A stretch of 45,590 nt of DNA from SAT2750 sp964476375 (GCA_964476375.1 CAYYZW010000162.1:1-45590); one strand, 5' to 3'. Counted from the first letter of the stretch, positions 1-8,030 are shown. Notes: a model not told the origin generated them from the letters alone. Made by a program: numbers and translations.

Positions 1-207
1 GCCGGACGTCTTGACCTGCCACTGCTGCCCCCCGGCAACGCTCTCTCCTGCCACCGACGCATTGTTCACCTGCGCATCTTGTCGGTGCTGGTCGTTGTGC
101 TGGCTCTCCGGGTGGATCGGAGCCTGGTCGGTATTGCAACCGAACATGCAGACTCCTCCGACCAGCAGAGCAGCCGCTGCCGTGAGACCTGTGGTTTGCA
201 TTCTCAT
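1..207 (-). CDS. Putative lipoprotein, 3' part beyond window
   Basis: The frame opens at an ATG ending at 207 and runs off the left edge with no stop, giving 69 residues of the N-terminus. A GGAG-type ribosome site lies just upstream. The start is a signal peptide (MRMQTTG, then an Ala/Leu/Val-rich stretch) ending in MFGC, an acceptable lipobox with Cys24 as lipidation site. The mature part begins with a polar, Gln/Asn/His-rich linker, as in many exported planctomycete proteins. It lies 31 bases downstream of the small membrane protein at 239-475 on the same strand, so the two are probably co-transcribed. No function can be assigned because the body of the protein lies outside the window. Confidence 0.6.
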   Translation of the reverse strand, partial: MRMQTTGLTAAAALLVGGVCMFGCNTDQAPIHPESQHNDQHRQDAQVNNASVAGESVAGGQQWQVKTSG

Positions 208-238
208 TCTCCGCTCCTTTGTTCTTGTTCGGTTCCTG

Positions 239-475
239 TCACTCATCGCCCGGCTCGGTGCTCTCGCTGTCAGCAGCCGCAAGTTGTTTCTCAATTCCTG
301 ACAGGCGAAAGTGGACATTGGCAGAGAAAAGAAAAGTCCCAAGCAGTCCAACCCAGAGACTGAAGGTAACTGGATCACGGCTGGAACCCGCTTCTTGCAA
401 GTAGCCGACGAGACCTCCCAGTGCCATCAGGAAAAAAAAAGCGGCAAAGGTATGGTTGATGTACTTCTTTTTCAT
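239..475 (-). CDS. Small two-helix membrane protein
   Basis: A 78-residue protein starting MKKKY, with GGAG about nine bases before the ATG; the open frame extends further upstream but without a better site. Two hydrophobic segments are visible, at about residues 9-28 and 37-55, joined by a short polar loop. The tail is acidic (ESTEPGDE). The positive N-terminus suggests both ends lie in the cytoplasm. I do not recognise a family. It is the first gene after the terminator that closes the rho-tRNA unit and is followed by the lipoprotein gene, so these two could be an envelope-related pair. Confidence 0.6.
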   Translation of the reverse strand: MKKKYINHTFAAFFFLMALGGLVGYLQEAGSSRDPVTFSLWVGLLGTFLFSANVHFRLSGIEKQLAAADSESTEPGDE

Positions 476-626
476 GACCGATTCTCCAGGGAGTTGCGTC
501 AATAGGGACACAGGATTTCCAGGCAAGAGTTTACCCAAAAAGCGTTCAGATGGGGAAACAGTCTAGCTCACAGTCACCCGAAATCCCCCCTTGTCCCGGA
601 GAGAGTCGCTTCCACCCGCGCACGAG

Positions 627-648
627 AAAACCCCTGTATTGACAGGGG
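627..648 (-). terminator. Intrinsic terminator after tRNA-Ser
   Basis: Read on the minus strand, CCCCTGT and ACAGGGG form a perfect 7-base-pair stem around a 4-base loop, followed directly by TTTT. It starts 10 bases after the tRNA 3' end, so it should end the rho-tRNA transcript. Confidence 0.7.
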
Positions 649-657
649 CTCACAGAG

Positions 658-740
658 CGGAGGGCACGGGACTTGAACCCGCAACCCCTGACGGGGCACC
701 TCATTTCCAATGAGGCTGCTAGCCAATTCGCTTACCCTCC
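658..740 (-). tRNA. tRNA-Ser (anticodon GGA)
   Basis: The minus strand folds as a class II tRNA. The 7-base acceptor stem is GGAGGGT with GCCCTCC and discriminator G. The anticodon stem is CCTCA/TGAGG around the loop TTGGAAA, giving anticodon GGA, which reads UCC and UCU serine codons. A long variable arm (CCCC/GGGG stem) is diagnostic of serine tRNA, and the T arm has the GGTTCAAG-type loop. CCA is not encoded. The 5' end is only 9 bases after the rho stop codon, so the tRNA is probably transcribed with rho and released by processing. Confidence 0.93.
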
Positions 741-749
741 GGGTGCCAG

Positions 750-2003
750 CTAGTCGAGCACGCCGGTGCCGGAGATCAGCTGGATAAACTCGTCGTTGTT
801 CTTGAAACGACCAAGTTGCTTGGTCAGCTGTTCCATCGCGTCCACATGGTGCATCGAGGTCAGCGTCCGACGCAGCATCGTCACCGCATGCAGCCGCTCC
901 TCGTCCAGCAGCAGTTCCTCTCGCCGAGTCCCGGACTGGCTGATGTCGATCGAGGGCCAGACCCGCCGGTCGGCCAGCTTGCGGTCGAGTACCAGCTCCA
1001 TGTTCCCGGTCCCCTTGAACTCCTGGAAAATCAGCTCGTCCATGCGGCTGCCGGTATCAATCAGGGCGGTCCCGACCACCGTCAGCGACCCCCCCTCCTC
1101 AAACGCACGGGCCGTGGCGAACAGTTTCTTGGGGATATCCATGGCCTTGCTGTCCACACCCCCGGACATCGTCCGGCCGGTGTTTCCCACCCACTTGTTA
1201 AAGGCCCGTGCCAGCCGCGTGATCGAGTCCATCAGCAGGAACACGTCCTGCCCCATCTCCGAGAGACGCTGGCACCGTTCGACCACCAGCTGCGAGATCC
1301 GCACATGGCTCTCCACGTCCTGGTCCAGGCTGCTGGCAACCACCTCGCCGTCCACGTTGCGGCGCATGTCGGTTACTTCCTCGGGTCGTTCATCGATCAG
1401 CAGGACTACCAGCTTGAGGTCCGGATGGTTGGTGGAAACCCCGTGGCTGATGTGCTGCAGCATGATCGTCTTGCCGGTCCGGGGCGGGGCAACAATCAGC
1501 GCCCGCTGGCCTTTCCCCAGCGGCGTCAGCAGGTCCATGACCCGCGTGGTGAGCGGCTCGGGGCCGGTCTCCAGCTGCAGCCACTGCTCGGGGTTGATCG
1601 GGGTCAGCTCGCTAAAAGGCTTGACGTCCGCGTACTGCTCCGGCGTCAGGCCATCGACATCAATCACTTCCTTGAGCCGCGGCCCCTGCTGCTTGCGGGC
1701 ATGCTGCACCAGGCCCCGGATCAGGAGTCCCTGGCGAAGCCCGTACTTCTCGATCATCGTGCCCGGCACGAAGGGATCAGACCGCTCCCGGGCATAACCT
1801 TTCCTGGGGTCACGGAGGAAACCGTAGCCGTTGGGATGGAGTTCCAGCAAGCCATAACCGGCTTCCACGGCTCCCGTTCCGCTCTCGGGCATATCCCCCT
1901 CGTTGCGGGGGACATAATCTCCACCGCGACGACGACGACGTCCGCGGCCATTGGAACGGCCCCCACGTCCACCCGAGCGAGAACGATGTCTCTTCTTCGC
2001 CAT
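750..2003 (-). CDS. rho: Transcription termination factor Rho
   Basis: Hexameric RNA-dependent ATPase that releases transcripts from RNA polymerase. The 417-residue product is close to the usual Rho length. Residues 1-30 are a very basic Arg/Gly-rich stretch (MAKKRHRSRSGGRGG). The RNA-binding cold-shock-like domain follows (GYGFLRDP at about 60), then the RecA-like motor with the P-loop APPRTGKT at about 172-179, a Walker B-like LLIDERPEEV segment and the C-terminal RNA-binding loops. The ATG ending at 2003 was preferred to an in-frame start 24 codons upstream because MAKKR fits the family. The usual Lys-Ala of the P-loop (PPKAGKT) is Arg-Thr here. tRNA-Ser follows immediately; upstream is a long intergenic region that could hold an autoregulatory leader. 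Confidence 0.97.
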   Translation of the reverse strand: MAKKRHRSRSGGRGGRSNGRGRRRRRGGDYVPRNEGDMPESGTGAVEAGYGLLELHPNGYGFLRDPRKGYARERSDPFVPGTMIEKYGLRQGLLIRGLVQHARKQQGPRLKEVIDVDGLTPEQYADVKPFSELTPINPEQWLQLETGPEPLTTRVMDLLTPLGKGQRALIVAPPRTGKTIMLQHISHGVSTNHPDLKLVVLLIDERPEEVTDMRRNVDGEVVASSLDQDVESHVRISQLVVERCQRLSEMGQDVFLLMDSITRLARAFNKWVGNTGRTMSGGVDSKAMDIPKKLFATARAFEEGGSLTVVGTALIDTGSRMDELIFQEFKGTGNMELVLDRKLADRRVWPSIDISQSGTRREELLLDEERLHAVTMLRRTLTSMHHVDAMEQLTKQLGRFKNNDEFIQLISGTGVLD

Positions 2004-2365
2004 TAAACAATCCGCCTCAAGGTATCCCATCCACCGGCCCGGCCAGGCGTTCCTGGTCCAGCCCCGCTGGTCCACGTGTGGCAGCAGCGCTGCCGGTATA
2101 ACACGCGAAGGGTGTATGAATTATCAGGCCGCTTCAGCAGGTCCCGCCCGGCTGAAAACATGCCCTGTTTTCTGGGGAAAGCAATTTTTCTTTGCGGCCA
2201 CCCAACGGCTGGGAAACCACCTGCTTTCCTGTCATCTGGCAGCATCGTCCATGATGGCCGACTGAACCATGGCTCCGGCCACAACCAGCGGATGACTGTT
2301 GTATTGCACGAACACCGGTCAAACAGGTGATTCGCTTGGATATCACTGTCACACCCTCGCCAGGT

Positions 2366-2385
2366 CACGAAAAGCCACGAAAAGC
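2366..2385. repeat. Tandem 10-base duplication CACGAAAAGC
   Basis: Two perfect, directly adjacent copies of CACGAAAAGC lie in the long gap between rho and the thioredoxin-like gene. They may be a protein-binding site or a replication-slippage duplication. Confidence 0.6.
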
Positions 2386-2438
2386 ATTCGTTGGTCCTGG
2401 TGATGTCTCCTCTCCGGCTCCCTGATGGTTTTCCGGTT

Positions 2439-2477
2439 GTTCACCCACGGGGGGAACACGTTCACACGGTGGTGAAC
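2439..2477. promoter_or_regulatory. Candidate operator: GTTCAC, GTTCAC, GTGAAC
   Basis: GTTCAC occurs at 2439-2444 and again at 2460-2465, exactly 21 bases apart (about two helical turns). The inverted copy GTGAAC lies at 2472-2477, making a 6-6-6 inverted repeat with the second copy. The spacing resembles a dimer-binding operator. The assignment is inference only. Confidence 0.3.
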
Positions 2478-2740
2478 GAAAACCAGCGAAGGAAAATGCC
2501 CGGAGAAAACAACGTGGGCAATAGCGTCTGATTACGCTCGACAGAAGTCGTTTACTTAAGCGGCATCTTACTCAATCGACCCACCCTGTCAAGCGAATAT
2601 AAGGCTCACGGGGGCTGAAACACCCTGTTTTTTCAGCTGAAACAACCGGGATAACCGGAATTTTTGATATATCTTTGCGCGCCGGGATACCGATGAAGAT
2701 GATGAAAGCATACACCCTTTTCCCATGGTAGCAGCGATCC

Positions 2741-4042
2741 ATGTTTGGCCGTGAAAAGAGCAGCCCGGGTCATCGACCAAGCCCTGCATGGGTTTGCGGC
2801 CTGGCGCTGGTATTACTCTTCTCATGCCTGGCTCCCGCTCCAGGGGCAGATGACGTCGAGGCCACCATCCAGTGGCAGGTGGATGTGGAACAGGCCCAGC
2901 AGCTCGGTGCCCGCCACAACCGGCTCATCCTGCTGCATTTCTGGTCCAGGGACTGTCCCACCTGCGAGAACCTGGAGCAGGGGACATTTCGTGACCCGGC
3001 CTTCGTCACGGCACTTCACACAAGTTACATCCCGGTGAAAATCAACGTCGACCAGTTCCCGCAGCTGCGGCGTCGATACCGCATTCGCCGCTGGCCGACC
3101 GACGTGGTACTGACGGCCGGCGGGGATGAGGTCCATCGCGGCCTGAGTCGCCCGACAACCAGGCAGTACCAGAGCCTGCTCTCGGCGATTGCAGCACGCC
3201 ATCGGGGCACCCGCCAGCAGCTCTCGCCGGTCCTGCAAAACCCCCTGACCCGTGTTGCCCAGGTGAACCATGACCAGCAGGACAAGCCGAAAACGGCCCG
3301 CACATCCCAGGGGAACCTGGCACCACCGACCATCACCTACGGGGTCCCCTTCAACCCGACAACAAAGCCAGTGGCCACGCAGCGGCACCCCGTCCACGTC
3401 GCCACCGCCGGACCGTTGCCCCGGGCAACCGGCCAGCGGCAGCCCGCCCCTCTCCCCGATACGGACTGGTCCGCACGCAACTCCGAGTTCACTCCCCGCT
3501 GGATCGAGGCTCCCCAGCCTGAGCCTCCCGCCCAGCCCGCCGACAGGGAAACAGCCGCGACACCCGGCGAGCATCCCGGCCAGGCAGCGATCCTGCAGGC
3601 CCGCCTGCAGAACACGGTCAACCCGGCATTCGCTCAGCCGGCCCCGGTCCCGGCTCCGCGTCATAACTTCACCAACACTCGCCTGGGCCTCGGTGGATAC
3701 TGCCCGGTCACCCTGCTGGGAACACCAGAGCAGGTCGGCAACTGGGTCATCGGTGACCGCCGCTGGGGAATCATGCACCGTGACCGCCTTTACCTGTTTG
3801 CCGCGGCAGCCCAGCGGGACCAGTTCCTGGAGGATCCGGACAGGTACAGCCCGGTGATTTCCGGCTACGACCCGGTGGTGCTTGCCGAACACCAGCAACT
3901 GGTCGATGGCCAGCGTGAATTTGGCGTCACCTACAAGGGCCGGATCTACCTGTTTGCCAGCGAGGCGACCCTGAAGAAATTCTGGCAGGCTCCCACCCGA
4001 TACATGGCGGTGGTGGACCAGGCGATGCACGCCACCCGCTAG
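2741..4042 (+). CDS. Exported thioredoxin-fold protein with two YHS-like modules
   Basis: A 433-residue protein. An N-terminal hydrophobic segment (about residues 16-35, ending near APGA) is a signal peptide. Residues 40-155 are a thioredoxin-like domain with active site CPTC (72-75) after HFWSRD, and the cis-proline region RRWPT at 116-120. A Pro/Gln/Thr-rich linker spans about 160-310. The C-terminus holds two related modules: GYCPVTLL...RLYLFAA...FLEDPDRYSPV (about 319-372) and GYDPVVLA...GRIYLFAS...FWQAPTRYMAV (about 375-425), which resemble YHS domains; the first has the Cys, the second has Asp in its place. It is probably a periplasmic redox or metal-handling protein. The start has no strong ribosome site. 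The stop overlaps the stop of the next, convergent gene. Confidence 0.8.
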   Translation: MFGREKSSPGHRPSPAWVCGLALVLLFSCLAPAPGADDVEATIQWQVDVEQAQQLGARHNRLILLHFWSRDCPTCENLEQGTFRDPAFVTALHTSYIPVKINVDQFPQLRRRYRIRRWPTDVVLTAGGDEVHRGLSRPTTRQYQSLLSAIAARHRGTRQQLSPVLQNPLTRVAQVNHDQQDKPKTARTSQGNLAPPTITYGVPFNPTTKPVATQRHPVHVATAGPLPRATGQRQPAPLPDTDWSARNSEFTPRWIEAPQPEPPAQPADRETAATPGEHPGQAAILQARLQNTVNPAFAQPAPVPAPRHNFTNTRLGLGGYCPVTLLGTPEQVGNWVIGDRRWGIMHRDRLYLFAAAAQRDQFLEDPDRYSPVISGYDPVVLAEHQQLVDGQREFGVTYKGRIYLFASEATLKKFWQAPTRYMAVVDQAMHATR

Positions 4043-4293
4043 GGGACTGCTGCTCCGCTTCTGGCAAACCCCTCGACCAGGGAATAACCGCTGGCAATCA
4101 GGATCCCCATCACGATCAGGAGCAGTCCCACAAGGACTGTCACGCGGCCGGCCCAGGCCAGTCCCAGCCGTCGCTCCAGCACACGAACCAGTCGCATCTG
4201 GCGATACCAGGTCCATTCCGCGTAGCGTGCGGTTATCAGCAGGCAGCCAAGCAGTCCGGCGACGATGCCCACCACCAGGTCCTGCACTTCCAT
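4039..4293 (-). CDS. Small two-helix membrane protein downstream of glpK
   Basis: An 84-residue protein starting MEVQDLVVG, with AAGGA eight bases upstream. An ATG six codons earlier (ending at 4311) is possible but lacks a good site. Two membrane segments are visible, at about residues 6-22 and 50-70, separated by a basic Arg-rich loop (RQMRLVRVLERR). It is the third gene of the aquaporin-glpK unit, starting about 50 bases after the glpK stop. The function is unknown. Its stop codon shares the sequence CTAG with the stop of the convergent thioredoxin-like gene. Confidence 0.65.
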   Translation of the reverse strand: MEVQDLVVGIVAGLLGCLLITARYAEWTWYRQMRLVRVLERRLGLAWAGRVTVLVGLLLIVMGILIASGYSLVEGFARSGAAVP

Positions 4294-4341
4294 CGGTCCG
4301 TTCCTTGACATGCCCCGCCAGGATCCCCGGCGGGAAGCTCG

Positions 4342-5838
4342 TTACGCCCCGTCTCCCCAGCCCAGGGTCCGCCTGACGGCATTCTCCCACCGCTCCGAAA
4401 GCTGTTCACGCTCGGACGGGGCCATCTCGGGAATGAAACGCCGCTGCTCGACCCAGTTTGCCTCGATATCCGCTCGGTCCTGCCAGAATCCGACTGCCAG
4501 GCCGGCCAGGTAAGCGGCTCCCAGGGCGGTTGTCTCGGCCACCACCGGCCGTCGCACCGTGGTTCCCAGCAGGTCCGCCTGGAATTGCATCAGCGTGTCA
4601 TTGATACTGGCCCCCCCGTCCACCTTCAGTTCCTCCAGCTCGACCCCCACATCCCGCTGCATCGCTTCCAGCAACTCCTTCGATTGGAAGGCCATCGACT
4701 CCACGGCAGCCCGTGCCAGGTGGGCGGCCGTGGTTCCCCGCGTGATCCCGAAAATAGCCCCGCGGGCATGGGGATCCCAGTGGGGGGCTCCCAGCCCGAC
4801 AAAGGCAGGGACAACCACCACGCCGTCGCTCTGCTTGACCTCGGACGCAAGCTTTTCAACCTCGCCGGATGACTCGATGATCCCCAGCCCGTCTCGCAGC
4901 CACTGAACCACGGCCCCCGCGATAAAGACTGACCCCTCCAGGCAATAAACGAGCTCCTCGCCCACCTGCCAGCCAATCGTGGTCAGCAAACGGTTCTTGG
5001 ACCGGATGGGTTCGGACCCGGTATTCATCAACATGAAACACCCCGTGCCATAGGTGTTCTTGACGTCCCCCTTGTTAAAGCAGGCCTGGCCGAAGGTGGC
5101 TGCCTGCTGATCCCCCGCGCAGCCGGCAATCGGGATGGCGGCTCCCAGCAGCGCCGGGTCCGATTCGGCGTAGACCTCGCTGCAGGAGACGACCTCGGGC
5201 AACATCGCCCTGGGAACGTCCAGTACCTGGAGTAACTCCTCATCCCACTCTCGCGTGTGGATATTCAGAAGCAGGGTCCGGCTGGCATTGCTGACATCGG
5301 TAACATGGCACCTGCCACCCGACAACCGCCAGATCAGGAAACTGTCGATGGTGCCAAAGAGGATCTCTCCTTTTTCAGCCCGACGGCGAAGTGCCGGGTC
5401 CTGGTCGAGCAGGTACTTGATCTTCGTCCCAGAAAAATAAGCGTCCAGGATCAGCCCGGTCCTGCTTTGAAACAGTTCCTCGTGTCCCTGCTCTCGAAGT
5501 TGATCACAGATCCCACTGGTCACACGACTCTGCCAGACGATGGCATTGGCCACCGGACGTCCCGAATCTCGCTCCCAGAGAACGGTCGTTTCTCGCTGGT
5601 TGGTGATCCCGATGGCGGCCACATCCCCGGCCGTGGCATCCGCCTTGGCGAGCACCTGGCGGGCAGTGTCAAGCTGGGTCTGCCAGATTGCCTCCGGGTC
5701 ATGCTCCACGTGGCCCGGCTGGGGCAGGATCTGCTCGAATTCCTGCTGTGCCGAGGCAACAGCTGTCCCGTCATGGGCAAACAGAATCGCCCGGCTGGAC
5801 GTGGTCCCCTGGTCAAGTGCCAGAATATATCGGCTCAC
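4342..5838 (-). CDS. glpK: Glycerol kinase
   Basis: ATP-dependent phosphorylation of glycerol to sn-glycerol 3-phosphate in the cytoplasm. The product has 498 residues, the usual FGGY-kinase length. Near the N-terminus is the phosphate-binding LDQGTTSSRA. Glycerol-binding residues known from E. coli GlpK are in place: Arg82-Glu83 (NQRET), Tyr134 (LDAYFSGTK), Asp243-Gln244 (CAGDQQAA). The C-terminal ATP site DGGAS and GLGAP are present. The start is GTG, overlapping the aquaporin stop as GTGA with a GGAGGA-type site inside the aquaporin gene, so translation is coupled. Import by the upstream channel and trapping by this kinase form one uptake route. No glycerol-3-phosphate dehydrogenase is adjacent. 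Confidence 0.97.
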   Translation of the reverse strand: MSRYILALDQGTTSSRAILFAHDGTAVASAQQEFEQILPQPGHVEHDPEAIWQTQLDTARQVLAKADATAGDVAAIGITNQRETTVLWERDSGRPVANAIVWQSRVTSGICDQLREQGHEELFQSRTGLILDAYFSGTKIKYLLDQDPALRRRAEKGEILFGTIDSFLIWRLSGGRCHVTDVSNASRTLLLNIHTREWDEELLQVLDVPRAMLPEVVSCSEVYAESDPALLGAAIPIAGCAGDQQAATFGQACFNKGDVKNTYGTGCFMLMNTGSEPIRSKNRLLTTIGWQVGEELVYCLEGSVFIAGAVVQWLRDGLGIIESSGEVEKLASEVKQSDGVVVVPAFVGLGAPHWDPHARGAIFGITRGTTAAHLARAAVESMAFQSKELLEAMQRDVGVELEELKVDGGASINDTLMQFQADLLGTTVRRPVVAETTALGAAYLAGLAVGFWQDRADIEANWVEQRRFIPEMAPSEREQLSERWENAVRRTLGWGDGA

Positions 5839-6755
5839 TCCTGGTCCTCCGGTACCAGCTCCCGGGTGCCATGAAAACGGGAAATCAAAAGGTCATAAGC
5901 CAGCACGCCGAGGATCCCCCCCACGATCGGCCCCACGATCGGCACCAGGTACCAGAGGTTGTTCGGATGCAGGAAAACCTGGTTTCCCCAGCCGGCCATC
6001 CAGGTAAAAAGGCGTGGTGAAAAATCACGTGCCGGGTTGATGGCATAACCACAGTTCGACCCAAAGGCCATCCCGATCATGAAAACAATACTGCCGATCG
6101 CCAGGGGGGCAAGGTTCGCCCCCGGGGCCAGGTTTCGCGCGTCCCCGATCGCGCAGATACAGAGCAGGAGCAGGGCCGTGGCGACCACCTGGTCGACCAG
6201 GCCGGTCCAGTTACTGAGCGTGGTTCCATCAGGAAATTCCCGGGGATAGGTGGACCAGATACCCGCCGTGGAGAGCTGGTGGCCTGCGGGAGATTCGGCC
6301 TGCGGCGGCGTTTCCATCTCTCCGACGGCATGGACCGGCGGCGGCGTTCCCGCTTCCACCACATGGATCGCCTCCACGTAGACCCCGTAGATCACGGCCG
6401 CGGCCAGGAAGGCTCCCAGCATCTGCGCCGAGACATAGGGGATGACCTTGGACCAGGGAAGCTCGCGGCGAACCGCCAGGGCCACCGTCACGGCCGGGTT
6501 GATATGAGCCCCGGTCACCCCCCCGGCCACATAGACGCCCAGCAGCACGGCAACCCCCCAGCCGAGATTGATCGAGAGATAATCGCCATGGGCATACTGG
6601 GTCAGTGCCACCTGGGCACTTTCATGTCCGGCCCCGGCGACCATCGCGGTGGATTTCCCCAGCGTCACCTGGGCATTCACTCCCAGGCCAAAGGCCATCA
6701 GGATAAAAGTCCCCAGCATCTCCGCCGAGAACTCGCGCATCGAGCCACGAAACAT
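5835..6755 (-). CDS. glpF: Aquaglyceroporin (MIP family channel)
   Basis: A channel for glycerol and related small polyols across the inner membrane. The product is 306 residues, longer than most bacterial GlpF proteins. Six hydrophobic helices are recognisable. The two pore half-helix motifs are HINPAVTVAL (Asn86) and GYAINPARDFSPR (Asn240). The Asp after the second NPAR is the usual glycerol-channel signature that separates GlpF from water-only aquaporins. The loop between helices 3 and 4 (about residues 130-185) is unusually long and rich in Pro, Glu and Thr; it accounts for the extra length. The gene precedes glpK and overlaps it by four bases. A second in-frame ATG five codons in is an alternative start. 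Confidence 0.92.
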   Translation of the reverse strand: MFRGSMREFSAEMLGTFILMAFGLGVNAQVTLGKSTAMVAGAGHESAQVALTQYAHGDYLSINLGWGVAVLLGVYVAGGVTGAHINPAVTVALAVRRELPWSKVIPYVSAQMLGAFLAAAVIYGVYVEAIHVVEAGTPPPVHAVGEMETPPQAESPAGHQLSTAGIWSTYPREFPDGTTLSNWTGLVDQVVATALLLLCICAIGDARNLAPGANLAPLAIGSIVFMIGMAFGSNCGYAINPARDFSPRLFTWMAGWGNQVFLHPNNLWYLVPIVGPIVGGILGVLAYDLLISRFHGTRELVPEDQE

Positions 6756-6905
6756 CTTTTTTCACTTACCTTCCTTACCAGGTGGACCTGCCTTAACTGG
6801 TTTTTTAATCCAATTGCCCGCGGGCCGCTACCACCGGATCGCTGTTTGTCCCGCTCCCCGCTGCCGTTAAGATAGAGGTCAGCATCGTTCTCTCCCCCGA
6901 CAGCC

Positions 6906-8024
6906 ATGGAGCCCATGTCCCGTACCTGCCTGCTCTTGATCCTGGCCCTCACCCTGGCCGGCTCCTGCCTGCGAGGCCAGCAGGCGGACCCGGGCGACTG
7001 GCAGACCGGTTCGGCTGTGGATCGCCAGCTGGAGCAGCCACTGAAGGGAAGCTGGAAGGATATCCCGCTGCGGCACATGCTGCAGGCGCTGGCACAGAGT
7101 CAGCGGGTTGCCATCTTCCTGGACCGCCGCGTCGACCCGGACCAGCCGGTCACGTTCGATGCAGGGGGGGATTCGCTGGCGGTCGTTCTGGCGAGACTGA
7201 CCGGCCAGCTCCAGCTCGGCCACTGCCTGGTCGACTCCACCATCTACATCGGCCCACAAGACACCACCGCCAAGCTGGCAACGGTCGCCGAGGTGCTTCA
7301 CCAGTTCCTCGGCCAGCTCCCGGAACCGTTCAACAAACAGGCCGCCAGGCGGGTTGCCATGAAATGGGACCGTCTTGCCAGCCCCCGGCCACTGGTGGCC
7401 GAGCAACTACGGCAGGCAGGCATCCAGGTCGCCCAGCCCGAGTCGATCCCACACGACCTCTGGGCCGCCGGGGAGCTACCGCCCATGCCACTGGCTCATC
7501 GCCTGGCCATCCTGCTGGCCGGCTTCAACAAGACCTTCACCGTGGCAGGGGACCCTCCCAGCATGAGCCTGTTCCCCATGCCAGAGGAGGTAACGCTCCG
7601 GCGGGTCTACAGGAAAACGGTCACCACGAAAAATTTCCAGCGGATCCGCGAGTTTTTTCCGGACCTGGACGTCACCCGCGGCGACGGGGAACTGACCGCC
7701 GTGGGCCGCCAGGAAGACCACCGGCAACTGGCCCGCTTGCTGCGAGGAGAACAGGTGACCGCCCCCAGAGCCGGGCCCGTCAACAAACGCTATCGCCTCA
7801 AGGTGGAGCAGGTGTCGATCCAGCAGGTTCTCGAGGCGATCGCCCGTCAGGACGGCCTGGAACTGGATGCCGACGAGGAGTCCCGGAAGCGATGGGACAA
7901 GTTGATCGACCTGGATGCCCGGGATGTGCCCATCGAGAAACTGCTGCAGATGGTCCTTTCTCCTGCCAGCCTGGCCGGACGGGTGGAGGGAACTGCATTG
8001 ATCATCCGCCCCGCGGCCCCCTAG
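6906..8024 (+). CDS. Exported protein with two STN-like domains
   Basis: A 372-residue protein with an N-terminal signal peptide (LLLILALTLAGSCLRG). An ATG at 6915 fits the signal peptide equally well. Residues about 45-125 (WKDIPLRHMLQALA..., ending STIYIGP) and the last ~80 residues (VSIQQVLEAIARQDGLEL..., ending TALIIRP) both resemble the STN/secretin N-terminal fold: an amphipathic helix, a pair of strands, and a final hydrophobic strand giving a value such as IYIGP or LIIRP. Between them lies a region without a family I recognise. STN domains occur at the periplasmic face of TonB receptors and secretins, but no barrel or secretin core is present here. It is probably a soluble periplasmic protein. 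It is divergent from the aquaporin operon. Confidence 0.75.
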   Translation: MEPMSRTCLLLILALTLAGSCLRGQQADPGDWQTGSAVDRQLEQPLKGSWKDIPLRHMLQALAQSQRVAIFLDRRVDPDQPVTFDAGGDSLAVVLARLTGQLQLGHCLVDSTIYIGPQDTTAKLATVAEVLHQFLGQLPEPFNKQAARRVAMKWDRLASPRPLVAEQLRQAGIQVAQPESIPHDLWAAGELPPMPLAHRLAILLAGFNKTFTVAGDPPSMSLFPMPEEVTLRRVYRKTVTTKNFQRIREFFPDLDVTRGDGELTAVGRQEDHRQLARLLRGEQVTAPRAGPVNKRYRLKVEQVSIQQVLEAIARQDGLELDADEESRKRWDKLIDLDARDVPIEKLLQMVLSPASLAGRVEGTALIIRPAAP

Positions 8025-8030
8025 TTGCCG

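Larger units (their letters stand above)
2004..2740. other. Intergenic region between divergent rho and thioredoxin-like gene
   Basis: There are 737 bases without a credible gene. It should hold the promoters of rho (minus) and the thioredoxin-YHS gene (plus). Visible structure: a tandem CACGAAAAGC duplication, spaced GTTCAC/GTGAAC elements, and a 12-base palindrome TTTCAGCTGAAA near 2633. Short open frames here have implausible composition; one ends in TAATG at the rho start but is rich in Cys and Trp. I found no tRNA or recognisable riboswitch. Confidence 0.6.

Noticed and set aside
816..2006. 396-residue plus-strand open frame opposite rho
   Set aside because: Antisense to a clear rho gene; Gln/His/Pro-rich composition without domain, signal or ribosome site. 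It follows from base composition.
2003..2368. 121-residue minus-strand frame ending in TAATG at the rho start
   Set aside because: The overlap is suggestive of coupling, but the sequence is rich in Cys, Trp and Arg with no fold pattern and no ribosome site. I treat it as chance.
2822..4390. 522-residue minus-strand open frame opposite the thioredoxin-YHS gene
   Set aside because: Antisense shadow with no motif; it also covers the small membrane protein gene and part of glpK in a wrong frame.
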